This document shows positions 1 through 11,700 of a stretch of 64,000 nucleotides of DNA, in pieces. Origin of the DNA: Tricholoma matsutake (lineage: Eukaryota > Basidiomycota > Agaricomycetes > Agaricales > Tricholomataceae); the NCBI GenBank assembly GCA_026075535.2, contig AP026543.1:10664001-10728000 (forward strand), in the 5' to 3' direction. Positions within the stretch are counted from its first letter, which is position 1; each line of letters starts with the position of its first letter. Both the position numbers and the translations under genes were made by a program. Below the pieces are notes generated by a model that searched no databases, was not told the DNA's origin, and was given only the letters and a program-made list of their open reading frames with translations.

Positions 1-1295
1 GTTCCTCACCCCTTATCTCATCATTGTCCGAGAGACCACCATCATCATACATAGAAAGCTCTGGCACTGGTTCGCCCTTTACCTTAACCATGTTTGATGC
101 TCGATAACTGATAATCTTGACATTGTCAGTGAGAACAGAAGGTGCTGATGAGCGACTAGCACCACTCATAAGCGAGGGAATGTCAGACTTAGCATGGCTG
201 GAGGTAGATCTAGAACCTTGAAAGGTAGGCTTAGCAGTGGCAGGGATTGCAGCAGCCCACTTGTTGATTTTGGAGGAGTGTTTTTGCTTTTCTCAAGAGG
301 CATTGCTAAGCGTCCAATAGAAAAGGGTTGATTGATCAAGCATTAGCAACATGAAGGTATAGGTGAGAGAATTCATACATCACATCATTGATGTCTTCCA
401 TTTCAGGTTGTGAACGTTTCAATGCATATTGAGTCTGATCGGGGTTTGTGGGAGTTGCCTTCTTGTACAACGCGCTTATATTGGCAATTGCCCCTTCCCT
501 CTTCAACACCTTGCACCCCACTGCCTGGAGCTGCGATGGGGCCCCAAGAGCTGGCTTTTGACCTTGATGCTCCCCAGCTGGCTTGCTGAACATCGTCTTC
601 ACCATACCACTATATTTATTCCCTTTGACTTTGTTCTCCACCATTTTCTTTGCAGCCATATCGATCTCATCGCGTACTGGGACTTTCTTGACTTTTTTCA
701 GCCTGGGTATCAGCTCGTCATCAGAGGCGGGCACTATTTCTTCGTCCTTGTCAACTTGCTTCCTCTTTGCAGCTACTTTTCCACCGACTGGCTTCACCTC
801 CGCTTCCCTGATATCCTTCGCTTGGGCCTTCTGCTTCTTTGGCCGAGGTGTCGTATCACTTTCGACAACTGATTCATCCTCGGTGGCTGACTCCTCCTCA
901 GGGAGCGCTGGTGCAAAGGACTGTGCATCAAATTTGTCACCCATCTCGACATCGGCTGACTCTGTGATAGGGATAAGCTTGGCAGCTTTGCGGTTCCAAG
1001 GGGGTGGCCATGGATTTGGAGTGAAGGGTGGGCATGGGGTCATGTCAACTACATCCTCGTTGGTCATGTCAGTGTGTTCAAACTCAGCAGCACGAATGAT
1101 GCTCTGTCATTTTGCTTCTTCACGTTCTTTGTCAGCTTGAGCTTTAGCATCATGCTCCTCTTGGACCTGGGCTGATGTTCGATGTGGAACAGCAGCCTTG
1201 GTAATATTGCCTGGGTGAGCAAACTTGTTGCTTGCACGAGTTTCCATCTGACATGGAGGAACAGTCTGAGCAGTGTGAGCCATGGTAGAGGTCAA
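1..1295 (-). pseudogene. Charged low-complexity protein gene, partial, runs off the left edge
   Basis: Function not recognised. One minus-strand frame runs from 1295 to 336. It is rich in Lys, Glu, Pro and Ser, with runs such as KKQKAQAK and KKVKKVP, and has no visible catalytic motif or membrane segment. A likely intron (GTATGA donor near 375, TGCTAATGC branch, CTTAG acceptor at 310-306) leads to a second exon that continues off the window with another Ser/Lys-rich stretch. TGA codons interrupt the frame at 1107-1109 (AK*QSII) and just after the intron (AS*EKQK); both look like decayed CGA Arg. The composition resembles the disordered N-terminal part of TE-associated Agaricomycete proteins (DUF6532-like); that family guess is weak and from memory. 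Confidence 0.5.
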
Positions 1296-1509
1296 GATAT
1301 CTGATGGAGAGTGGGGTTGACAAAGTACGTGACAAATATTTTGCCACTGAAGTCGTGGTAAATAACATGTATGACTTTGACTCAGCAGATTTTTTTAAAT
1401 TTGGGCTTTACCACGCTACTGGTACTCCCTGCCGCCTCACCTTCCTCAGCCGATCACTTGTTTTATGTAGCTTTTCTTGCTGATTACATCCATAACTTAT
1501 ACATCTGGA

Positions 1510-4500
1510 ATGCCAGCGCCAAATCGAAATCTGCGAATTCACAATGCTTACACCCTTGGTTCTCCGCCTCCTACCCTCAGTTGCCCATACTGTCCTCAAC
1601 ACTTCCATAGTAAAGGTGGATGCACTCAGCATATATGAGCTAAGCACCACATAGGTGGACATGAGCCACATGGGTCTCATCCGTCTCTCCCGCCATCGCC
1701 TGTTCCCTCCACGTTGCACTCGTCTTCTCCTGAATTGAACTATGAACAGGCTCCGAGCCCCATTCCATTCGAATCTACCACACCTCCTTCATGTGAAGAC
1801 GTCAATCCTGTAAACCCTGACATTGATGTCGATGTTGAACAGCTTGTCGATCTGAATTCAACCCAACCCAACTTCTATGGTGACCAATTGAATGAAGATC
1901 TGCCACCTGGCGAGGATACCACTGGCATGGAACAACGGCCTGATCCTCCACATCCTCCACAACTTACACGTAGCTATCATCCCAAGATTAATGGTGAGTT
2001 GCATGCTTTTAAGAGTATACCGACACTTATGATGATTATTTTTAGGGAAAATCTGTGATGAGAATGGAAATGACTTACCACCTGACACTCCTCCACCTCC
2101 TTGCGATTCGGATCAGGGACCTGACAACTGGACACCATACAATAATCGCCTTCAATTTGAAGTTGCCAACTTTCTGTTTCGTCGGAATCAGATGTCCGCT
2201 GGGGATATCAACTGCATGCTCAACCTCTGGGCCGCATCTCTTGCCATCCACAATGATGAACCCGCATTCTCTAACACTACAGATTTGTATAGAACCATCG
2301 ATTCTACTCCCCTTGGTGACGTCGCCTGGGAATCTTTTAGTTTACAGTATAATGGTGCGCAGCCTGCGGAAGGGGTTCCATCATGGATGCAAGCAGAGTA
2401 CGACGTGTGGTTCAGAGATCCGCGTGCTCTCGTACATAATCTCCTGTCAAACCCAGATTTCAAATCTGATTTTGATTATATGCCATTTCAAGAGAAGACT
2501 ACTGACGGAGTCCATCAGTCCCAAGACTTCATGTCTGGAAACTGGGCCTGGCATCAAGCCGTAAATTCGTTCTATTTTTTTATTTAACTCAATGCTGATT
2601 CTCGTCAGATTAGGACATAATAGCAGAGGATCATGAAACACATGGCTCTGTCTTCTGCCCCATAATTCTTGGCAGTGATAAAGCCACAGATCGGTAACAT
2701 CCGCAATAATATTCGATGCCCACATCGCAATGGTGTGGTGCTCCTCAGTTTTCTCGCAATTCCTAAATGTAAGTGTAATGTCAAGCTCTAGTATCTTCCC
2801 TAATGTATCTGTGCCTCATTTAGCAACTAATGAATCCCATGATGATGCCAGATTTCATAAATTTCGTCGTCAACTTCTACATTCATCACTTGCCAAAATA
2901 CTTGAATCACTCAAACCTGCTATGACTACACCTGAGGTTGTTCGCTTTCCTGATGGACATTTCAGAAAGGTTATCTATAGGCTTGGCCCCTACATCGCAG
3001 ACTATCCAGAACAGGTGTTGCTAGGCTGCATTGTGCAAGGCTGGTGTCCAAAGTACGTCACAGTATCCCACTAGCTATATACATCACTGACATGCCTTTG
3101 GAGATGTACCGCACCTGCAAAAGACCTTGACTCTGGTCAGTTTGGGCGCCACTCTCAGGCACATACCGAATTGTTAGTCGAAGAATTTGAGTTAGGTATG
3201 CTATGGGACGAGTATGGACTTGTTGGGGATATTGTTGTTAGTTCTTTTTTTATTGTGCCTGTGCCTCTGATCACTGTTCTTTTTAGCCATTCACAAGTGG
3301 TTTCCCCAGAGCCGATATCAACGAGCTGCTGTCGCCTGACCTATTACATCAGCTGATCAAAGGTGCCTTTAAGGACCATCTCATTACATGGGTGAACAAC
3401 TACATCAAAGCTGAATATCCGGCATCAGAGGCACAGAAGATACTTGATGACATTGATCAGCGGTAAGTTCGCCTCGTCACAAATACACATATCATTGCTG
3501 AATCAACTGTCTTAGCATAGCACTAGCCCCATCTTTTGCAGGGCTTCAACGCTTTCCTGAAGGCTGGAACTTCAAGCAATGGACCAGGGATGATTTTAAG
3601 GCGCTGATGAAGGTGCGTAACTGCTTTAACTCATATATTACTTGTGCTGACATAACAAATTTGTGTGCAGGTTTATCTACCTGCAATTGAAGGCCATGTA
3701 CCAGACGATATGGTGCAGGCAATGTGTGCCTTTCTAGAATTTTGCTACATAGCTCGTCATAATGTACATAATACAAACATCCTGAATGCCTTGGATGATG
3801 CCCTTCAGCAATTTCATCATCATCGCGAGATCTTTTGGACGAGCGGTGTTCGTAATGACTTCAATCTTCCTTGGCAACACTCTCTTAATCACTATGTCAA
3901 ACTCATTCATGCCTTTGGATGTCCCAATGGCCTTTGCTCGTCCATCACAGAATCCAAGCACATCAAGGCTGTGAAGGAGCCGTGGTGACACTCAAGTTGT
4001 TTCGAGGTGCTTAGCCAGATGCTTCTCACCAATCAGTGCCTTGATAAACTCGTGGCTGCTCATGTTGACTTCACTGACCATGGGATGCTGAAGGACACCT
4101 GTTTATCATTGGTTTGGGATCAGATTCTTCGTATGTGTTGCAATTATATTCCTAATAATTTTTCAAACTAATATGTGGGTATAGAAACAAATCGAGCTGC
4201 TTCCAATGCTGAACTATCATGGCTCCCCATCCATCAAGACCCTCTTGACAACAGGCCCGATAGTTATGACCTCAATCACAAAGGCATCCATATTCCCAAT
4301 GAAGACAACCATGATGCAGATGATGAAGATGGTGGTGACATTGATGGTCCCAGAGTAGATGCCCATGTCAACCTGTCAAAGATGCCACATAAGTAGTGTA
4401 TGACCTGCTTGCCACTGAAATAAACTAAGCTGCATTACAGTACTCAAAGTCTACCCAGAAGATATCGCCACTGAAATTGCACAACCTGACCTCCCCAATC

Positions 4501-5093
4501 TCATACAGCAATTTATCTACAATCAGCAGCATCACGACTCTCATTCTGAATCCGACACTAGTGTTTCCGACCTCCCTATATTTTATGGCAAGATAACTGT
4601 CTACCCTTCTGCCGTTGCTACGTTCCATGCACCCAGCGACATCTCAGGCATTGGTGGCATGTGTTGTGAGTGTATACGTGCTGTGAAATCTTGGAGGAAG
4701 GGGCCTGGCTGCTATGATACCATCTTTGTCAACACTGACCCATCCATGGAAGGTATGCAAGGGCTCAACATTGCGCGTGTACAGCTTTTTTTTTCATTCT
4801 CTCATGACAGCGTCGAATATCCCTGCGCTCTCGTACATTGGTTCTCACACATGGGCAACTTACCAGACAATAACACGGGCATGTGGGTAGTCGAGCCAGA
4901 TGTGTTGGGTAATGGCGAAGCCTTTACCTCAATCATCCACCTCGATACGATTGTTTGAGCCTCACACCTTATCCCGGTATTCGGCCCCCAACGTGTTTCA
5001 AAGACTCTTTCATTCACAGATACACTTGATGCATTTTCCAGCTTCTATGTCAACAAATATGTTGATCACCATGCTTTCGAAATTGCTTTCTGA
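1510..5093 (+). pseudogene. Plavaka-type DNA transposase, decayed
   Basis: Plavaka transposases are basidiomycete cut-and-paste transposases related to CACTA elements. The ATG at 1510 is followed by a C2H2 finger (CPYCPQHFHSKGGCTQHI, from 1582), then the family's typical blocks: NWTPYNNRLQFEVANFLF, DVAWESF, PSWMQAEYDVWFRDPR, IILGSDKAT, RLGPYIADYPEQVLLGC, VYLPAIEGHVPDDMVQAM, PNGLCSSITESKHIKAV and a C-terminal FYVNKYVDHHAFEIAF ending at TGA 5091-5093. About nine short introns are visible, for example 1994-2045, 2561-2613, 3053-3103, 3237-3286, 3463-3515, 3613-3670 and 4131-4184. It is dead: TGA at 1636-1638 inside the finger, at 3986-3988 and at 4956-4958, all where Arg is expected, and near 2688 a frameshifting deletion removes the block between GSDKAT and IGNIRN. 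No terminal repeats were found. Confidence 0.9.
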
Positions 5094-5534
5094 TACGGTG
5101 CTACTTTTGATTGTCTTGATAACATACTTACACTTAGCACTGCTTTTGCCCAGACTTGGCTCGTCTTAGGTATCTTCACGTCTTACTTACCTTCCTGTAG
5201 TCTTACAACTACTTGATGTGCTTGACTTTAGCCTTGATTTGCTTACTTGTCATACAAACTCTTAGTGACCAATTGTCCAAGTAAAAAATAAGCAGCTTGA
5301 GCAACTTGACAGGCTTAACGATGAAATAAGCAGATTAAGTCAACTAAGTTTTTTCCGGATTTTCCTGATGGACTTGTCAGTGTTCTTAAAATTAGAAGGA
5401 AAAAAACTCACGTGTGGGACCAGGAGGTGATGCCTCCTGGCCCCGTCACTGGTCTCCTTGTTCGTCCCCATCATTCCTGGTCCCTCTCTCATCGCCGTTT
5501 CCATTGTGGCCTCATCTTGATGGGGGAGGTTGTT
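5094..5534 (-). other. Non-coding stretch with a hairpin plus splice-donor unit (A-type hairpin 1)
   Basis: No gene is seen here. On the minus strand an inverted repeat (CCAGGAGG at 5420-5427 pairs with CCTCCTGG at 5433-5440, 5-nt loop, outer G:C pairs) lies just upstream of GTGAGT (5411-5406) and a T-rich, intron-like tract. This is the architecture of the units at 17.45, 18.36, 20.26, 20.67 and 63.74 kb. The stretch ends at TTGTT (5530-5534), the left target duplication of gypsy element A. Confidence 0.5.
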
Positions 5535-5809
5535 TGTGGCAAAAGCGTGACCAGTAGTTACGGTTTTGTCACATGTTCAATTTGGACAGGAGGGACATGA
5601 TATAATGAAATTGGATTCTGAATCTTAAACTACAAGTACATAGAATATTTATACTGTAGGATAAATAGGGGTTCATAGAATAAATATAACACAGGAGCTC
5701 AGGGGTGAAGGCAGTACTGTAGCCAAAGAAATGGTGGGTAAGGGGGTGATCAAATAAATAAGAAACACTGTCCGTATTGTACTAGTTGGTTAGGGTTGAG
5801 TTTGTCACA
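5535..5809 (-). repeat. 3' LTR of element A
   Basis: 275 bp, read on the minus strand from TGTGACAAACTC to GCTTTTGCCACA. It differs from the 5' LTR at 12 sites by manual alignment. Ten are CpG versus TpG or CpA, one is a non-CpG transition and one a transversion. Confidence 0.95.
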
Positions 5810-5841
5810 TACGCCCTCCAGCGGTTGACGCAGCGAACCGC

Positions 5842-6297
5842 TTAGTTTGCCCCAGCAGCGGCTGGGGCAGAAGACTTCTCCTTACCCATGGCTTCCTTCT
5901 TCTTCTTGGAAGCACCCTTCATAGCTTTGATAGCCTCGAGAATCTCTGGGGATTCGGTGTCCAAAATCAATTGCTCGTTGTCAATCTCCATCGTGCTAGG
6001 CTCATTGCACACATTGTTTTCAACAGTGCCAGTGCATTTCGCAGTGCGTGCCTGTTGTCGTTTGTCACTGGGGCAAATCTGAGAGGCCTCAGGAGGATAT
6101 GGCGAGCCCCGTTTCGCATGTCGAGCTATGGCGGCGTCTTTCCCTTTAGGAAACTGTGTGGCTGCGTGCAACGACAAACGCGTGATGGTAGCCTGTTCGT
6201 GGCTAGAGTATGTGGTTCTGCCATCAGGGTGGAACTCGATGGAAGGGGTGTAGCTAGTAGTATCGGTGGAATTGGGAGGGGCGTTTCATGGGATGCG
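5842..6297 (-). pseudogene. 3' accessory ORF of element A (unknown function)
   Basis: Not recognised. A 111-codon frame (6177 to 5842, TAA stop) extends upstream without a break to a TGA near 6290; beyond it the frame still looks coding. The product is basic and polar. It has a stretch with AIARHAKRGSPYPPEA, a Cys-containing middle, the acidic segment MEIDNEQLILDTESPEILEAIKAM, then a Lys-rich tail (ASKKKKEAMGKEKSS) and AAAG. There is no signal peptide or membrane span, so nothing supports an envelope protein. It lies in sense orientation between pol and the 3' LTR, 32 bp from the LTR. It could be an accessory nucleic-acid-binding protein or a captured fragment; neither is shown. Confidence 0.55.
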
Positions 6298-8781
6298 CCC
6301 ACCTGTCGACATGCATGCTGAGCGCTGAGTACTTTGTTTCCCGATTTGGAAGGATTTGTAAGTGGGCACTATTCCTGTTGCCACACATTCCATAGTTTTC
6401 CGATTGATCGTACTAAACTGTATTTGGCAGCTACCGGCCAGACTGTTGACACTAGAACCTGGCAGGATGATATATAACTAACTGTACTTACCGTCTATAG
6501 CGTGGTACATGCACAACTGTCATTACAGTACAGATTGATATATCAAAACAACTGTAATTGCATGCTCAGGTAGACACCCCATACGACAACCAGCAGCCTG
6601 TTAGTCATCGTCCCGCCATTTTTCTGCCCGCTGTTAGAGTAATTATAACTTTTCATCTCACATTCAGATCTGTTTTCAAACCATGATTCATTGTGGATTG
6701 ATGCAGGATTGATGGGACTTCTACTTCTCGTATTATATTCCCCCTGATCATCAATTTGACAGGTCCACAATGGTTCCAATCGGCTTCGCTTTGTGACATG
6801 TTCTATCCATATGTTTGACTGTCAGATACTATGTATGTTTTGCTACTTCCAAGAAATGGTATATTTTTTAATCTACAGGCTGTGGCGAAGGCTTGTCGGC
6901 GGCCACTGGCAGGTACCTTCATTCTACATGGTCTCATTTCATAATCCTATTTTCACCTGTCAAAACATATTTTTATTTTTTCAATAGATCGCAGCAGGGG
7001 CTCCTGTCGAGCGTTCACACCGCTCAGTGCTACCTAGAGCTTGCCGAGTTACTTACTGTTCTCACCCCGTGACCCCATTGCCCCATTGCCCATCATTGGT
7101 TCACCCCGCTGCCCCATCCTATTTTTTCATTGCTTAATCACCCCTACACCAGCCCATCTGCATATTGCTCCCCCAGTTTTGTGGGGTTGATCTGTGATGA
7201 TAGCGAAAGGAAGACTGGCAGGGAAGTGAAACGCGGGGACTGCGAGGATACAGTCTGAAAGAGTTCGAAATTAAAACACACAGGGTAATGAATATGTACG
7301 TACATCGCAGTACACTGGATCCAGTGCCAATGATCTAACCTGCATCCATCGTGTCCAGTATATCCTTCTTACTCTTTTGCATTCATCTTGATTAGCTCAT
7401 GTTGGGACTTAGCGCTAGCATTGTTGTTGCAGGTATGGCACGGTCTTGGTGAAGGCTGAAGGGCTATAATATCAGTAAAATATAAAATACTAAATATACA
7501 AGCTATGAATTACTTTACTTGCCTCCATGGTTTTGATGGAGTGGTGAGACCGACAAGTTACAACAACGATGGGATTGATGTTGAAAAAGTGTACTGCCAC
7601 CTATTCCCACACCTCAGTAATGGAATCAACAAAAATGGGAGCCTTACCATACTTTAACACAGGTATCTGAGGGTCTGAACACCATTGTGATACAGTATTT
7701 CATTGTATTAGATCATATTGGTGGTTAGATTTTGTTGGGAGGTTGAGAATTTGAGTAAAAGTCAGACAAAGTTGCAAAAACAGTTGGAGGCAGTTGAAGT
7801 TGTGTAGGATTACTTACCTACATTGTACTCCCTACACACACCATACTTCAGCATAGTTTTTTTCCCCAAGGCTTACCGTTTACATGCCTTTCCTGCCAGG
7901 CCACAAGGTTTGAGCTCGGGCCCATGAAACATTTAGTACAGCTTGTCTACAAAACTTGAAGTAGCCCTCGGAGATTTGAAGTGACTTTCATGGAACATGT
8001 CACTTTCTTAAATCTAAACAGATCGAAAATGAATTGTCGAGTCAAGTTAGTCCCACCATGATCATCCTCGATCATTCGATCATCCCTGTGAAATTTTGAC
8101 GATGACAAGGAGCACGAAGAATAAATGCTGAAAAATGATATTTTATTTTTATGGAAATTATGGAATATCAGAATTTGAAAACACGCAAACGATGTGTTGA
8201 CTAAAAATATCACAGAACCGCGAGTCAGCGACAGAATTATGCATGTAGTATTTTTGGCAGAAGGTGCGCTGTGCCGGCAGAGAAGGAATGGTCGAACATT
8301 GTCACTTAGTATTATCTGCCAGCGATCATGCATTTCGCTATTTGCAAAAGGAACTTAATCACAGCTCATATTTGCTAGGAGTTCAAATGCTACCATAGCC
8401 GCTGGTAAGTCCTATGTTTTATATTTTTATGGAAATATCATGAGTAGCATGTTTTCATGAATTAGAACTGTCATACTTCGAAGGCTTGCCTACACTGGCA
8501 TACACAAATCTATTAATAGCTTGAGCCTGCCCAGGCCTGCCCATGCCTAACCACATGATGGCATTCCAGGAACAGCGATGGATTGATTGACAGGAGGAAT
8601 CAGCAAAGAACCTGGATCATGACAAAAAAGGATTGATTGTAGTGGGAGGCGCAAGGGAGCGCAAGGATCAGGCTAGCAGGAATGCGCCCAACGTGCAAGG
8701 GGCCGTCGTACCAGATCAGAACATCACCTGCATTCATTATATATCAAGCGGATCTGTAATTACAGTCCTGCATGTACCACA
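6298..8781 (-). other. Long 3' non-coding region of element A
   Basis: About 2.5 kb between the gag-pol stop and the 3' accessory ORF. Open frames here are short and without recognisable motifs. There are no tandem repeats and no second LTR pair, so it is not an obvious later insertion. It may be a decayed extra gene or a true long 3' untranslated region. Confidence 0.5.
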
Positions 8782-11700
8782 CTATGATCTGTAACTACAG
8801 TACATTGATATATGATAAGGACGGTATTGCCTGCTGTTGAAGAATCGGGCAAATATTTCATACCCTGCAGGCTCGGCAATGGTAATGTTCCCATTGCAGA
8901 TTTTTCGATCATAGTCGATGAAGCCATGTACATTGCTATCAGTAGTGGTAATCAGATGGTTGGCATCATCGGGATGAGTGAGGGTGAAGATCCCATCAGG
9001 TGAATGTCGGAGGTTGAGATGGGACATGGCGGAATGGTCAATGATGAGGGACATGGAGCTGAGAGTGAGGGAGGATGTCAACGCAAGTCTGGGGTCTGTG
9101 GATTGAAGTGTAGGAGGGGGAACATTTGTTTTATCTGGTCCATTAGGACCCGTAGTAGCCCCTGGTATAGATGGGATGCCCCTTGGTAGCTCATGGATTT
9201 TTTCAATTCCCAATAACTCAAAATATGCTCTAAGTGCATCAAGATGCTCAATTTGATAATATGGCATCCAGGTGACATCTCCAGACTTCCACCTCATTTT
9301 GAAGATGGCATCAGTCCTAGCACCAACGTGCTCTTCAATGTGCTCAACGGCCCATTCACTGTCAGGGGTATCCTGGTTTCCTAATTGGGTATCTAAGCGC
9401 CCCGGAAATAACCAATCGTCATTTGGCGCATGAATTCTTAACAAGGATGCATGGTATACATCATGAACACCTCTTTGCTTTAGGTGAGTAGGTAGCTCAA
9501 CCCTATATGAGTAATTGCCAAAGTCCTTTAGAATTTTGTAGGGACCAATGTATTTAGGTACAAGCTTGCGTGCATACCCTTTTGGGAAGGAAATATTCTT
9601 AGTTGAAATATAACACAAATCTCCGGTTACAAAGGGGCTCATATGGTGCTGTTTGTTGGCATCATGGGTCTGTTTTACTTGTGCAGCTAATATGCTGTCA
9701 TGTGCCTGTATCAAAGCCAGTTTGCATTGCAGGGCAAAATTCTGGACACCAGGATACTCATTAGGGCCTGAATATTCCCATATCATTGTTCTCGGCATGC
9801 ATCCGGCATTTAGGAAGAAAGGCACAAATCCCGTACTTTCAGATTGGGTGGAATTGATGGCAAATTCCACTGCAGGTAATTTTGTGACCCAGTCCCTTTG
9901 ATCCGGGCCGATACATTGGCGCAACATTTGCGTTACTGTTCTGTTCACATGCTCAGTGGAGCCATCCATCTGGGGGTGATAGGCGCTTGACATTTTTAAC
10001 TTTGTGCCGATTAGTTTGTGTAGGTGCTGCCAGAATTCACTAGTAAACAGCACATCTCTATCACTTATAATGTACTTGGGTAAACCATGTAGCTTATATA
10101 TATGTTCAAACATCAGTTCAGCAATTTGCCAAGCAACATAATCTGTTCTACTTGGTATAAGATGTACCATTGCAGTCAATAAGTCAATTACGACAGTAAT
10201 TGAATCAAATGTGCCATCTCTATTTTTAGACTCAGGCAAAGGACCGATAAAGTCGACTCCAATTGATTCCCAGGGTTGCGCCGGGATTGGAAGTGGATTC
10301 AGTAAGCCATATGGTTTTTGATTGGCCGGCTTGCTCCGCTTACAGGTTTGGCAAGTTTTGCAATAGATTCTTGTATCATTTACCATTTCTTTCCACCACA
10401 CGTGGTCCCGAAGATAATCAAGGGTTTTGTGGGTGCCTAAGTGAGCTAGTAAGGAGTGTGCTTCTGATATTAGAATTTCCTGGACATTCTGTCTGTTGAC
10501 TGTCACTTTCGGTATACACACAAGTTTGTGTCCCTGAGTTTTCAAGTACACTAGCCCATCCTTAGTCACTTCAAAGTTTTTGAACTCTCTTGGGTGTTCT
10601 GCCACATTCTTAAAGAATGGATCTTCAATATATTTATTTTTTATTGCTTCTAGCAAGTCTATGCCATCCTGCCCTCCAAACACAGCTTTAATAAGTGAGG
10701 TTTCTGGGATCGAGCTGTCAAATTCGGTGAACTCATCACCCAGAATGTTTATTTGGTTATGTGTGGTCAGGGTGGGCGCCCTTCGATCAGAAGCAGCATT
10801 TTGTGTGGACAAAGATATCTGAGTGCCTAACACGGAGTTTGAGGGACTTTGTGTATCTGTTATGTCGCCTCCACTCTCTACACCATTCTCATTGCGTTGA
10901 TGTGGCTTATGAGTAAGTGAAGGTTTCTGTGTGTGTGTGTGCCCACTCTCTGCACTATGCTCATCATGTTGTTGTGGTTTAAGTGTGCTACCTTCACCCT
11001 CCTTTCGTACTCGTGGACCCAAGAGGACGAAATGGTCTTTCACACATTGCGTGAATTCTGCCCCAGTTTCTGGATGACCCATCTCGGCTGGACTGGGGAG
11101 TTTATGCATCCGAGACTGCCTCTCTGCCACAGCCTTGACACCAGCCAGCAATGGCACGGAAATTCTGTGGACTTCAACATTTACCCGACTATCATCATGC
11201 TGGGTGTACTCCACCTCGGAACAAACAGTCCCAGGTGCGTCATTTGAGTAGATGTGGCTTAGTGCATCTGCTAAAACATTTTCTACCCCTGGCACATAGA
11301 TAACCTCGAAATCAAAATCAGATATCTTGTCCAGCCAACACACCTGACATCCAGTTAGGTCCTTCTGATTTAAAAGGTGAATCAACCCTTTATGGTCAGT
11401 TATCCATTTAAAATGTATTCCTTGCAAGATATCTCGATGCCGTAGCATTGTCTCGACACCAGCAAACATTTCGATCTTGTGGACCGCATAGTTCTGCTGC
11501 GCCAAATTCAGCTTAGCTGAGTAGAAAGCTGCTACTCTCACGCCACGCCACTCTTTACCTTGACTGACAAGACCTGAAATGCCTGTGGCACAACCATCAG
11601 TCACCATGTAGATGGGATCCGTGTCAGCAGCGTAATCTAGTGGGACACGATAGTGACTCCTGCTTGCTGCAATTGTTTGTTTTATTTGTTCAAAGGCCCA

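Noticed and set aside
5842..6297. Envelope-like gene in element A
   Set aside because: The ORF is polar and Lys-rich, with no signal peptide, no transmembrane segment and no Cys pattern of an envelope protein.
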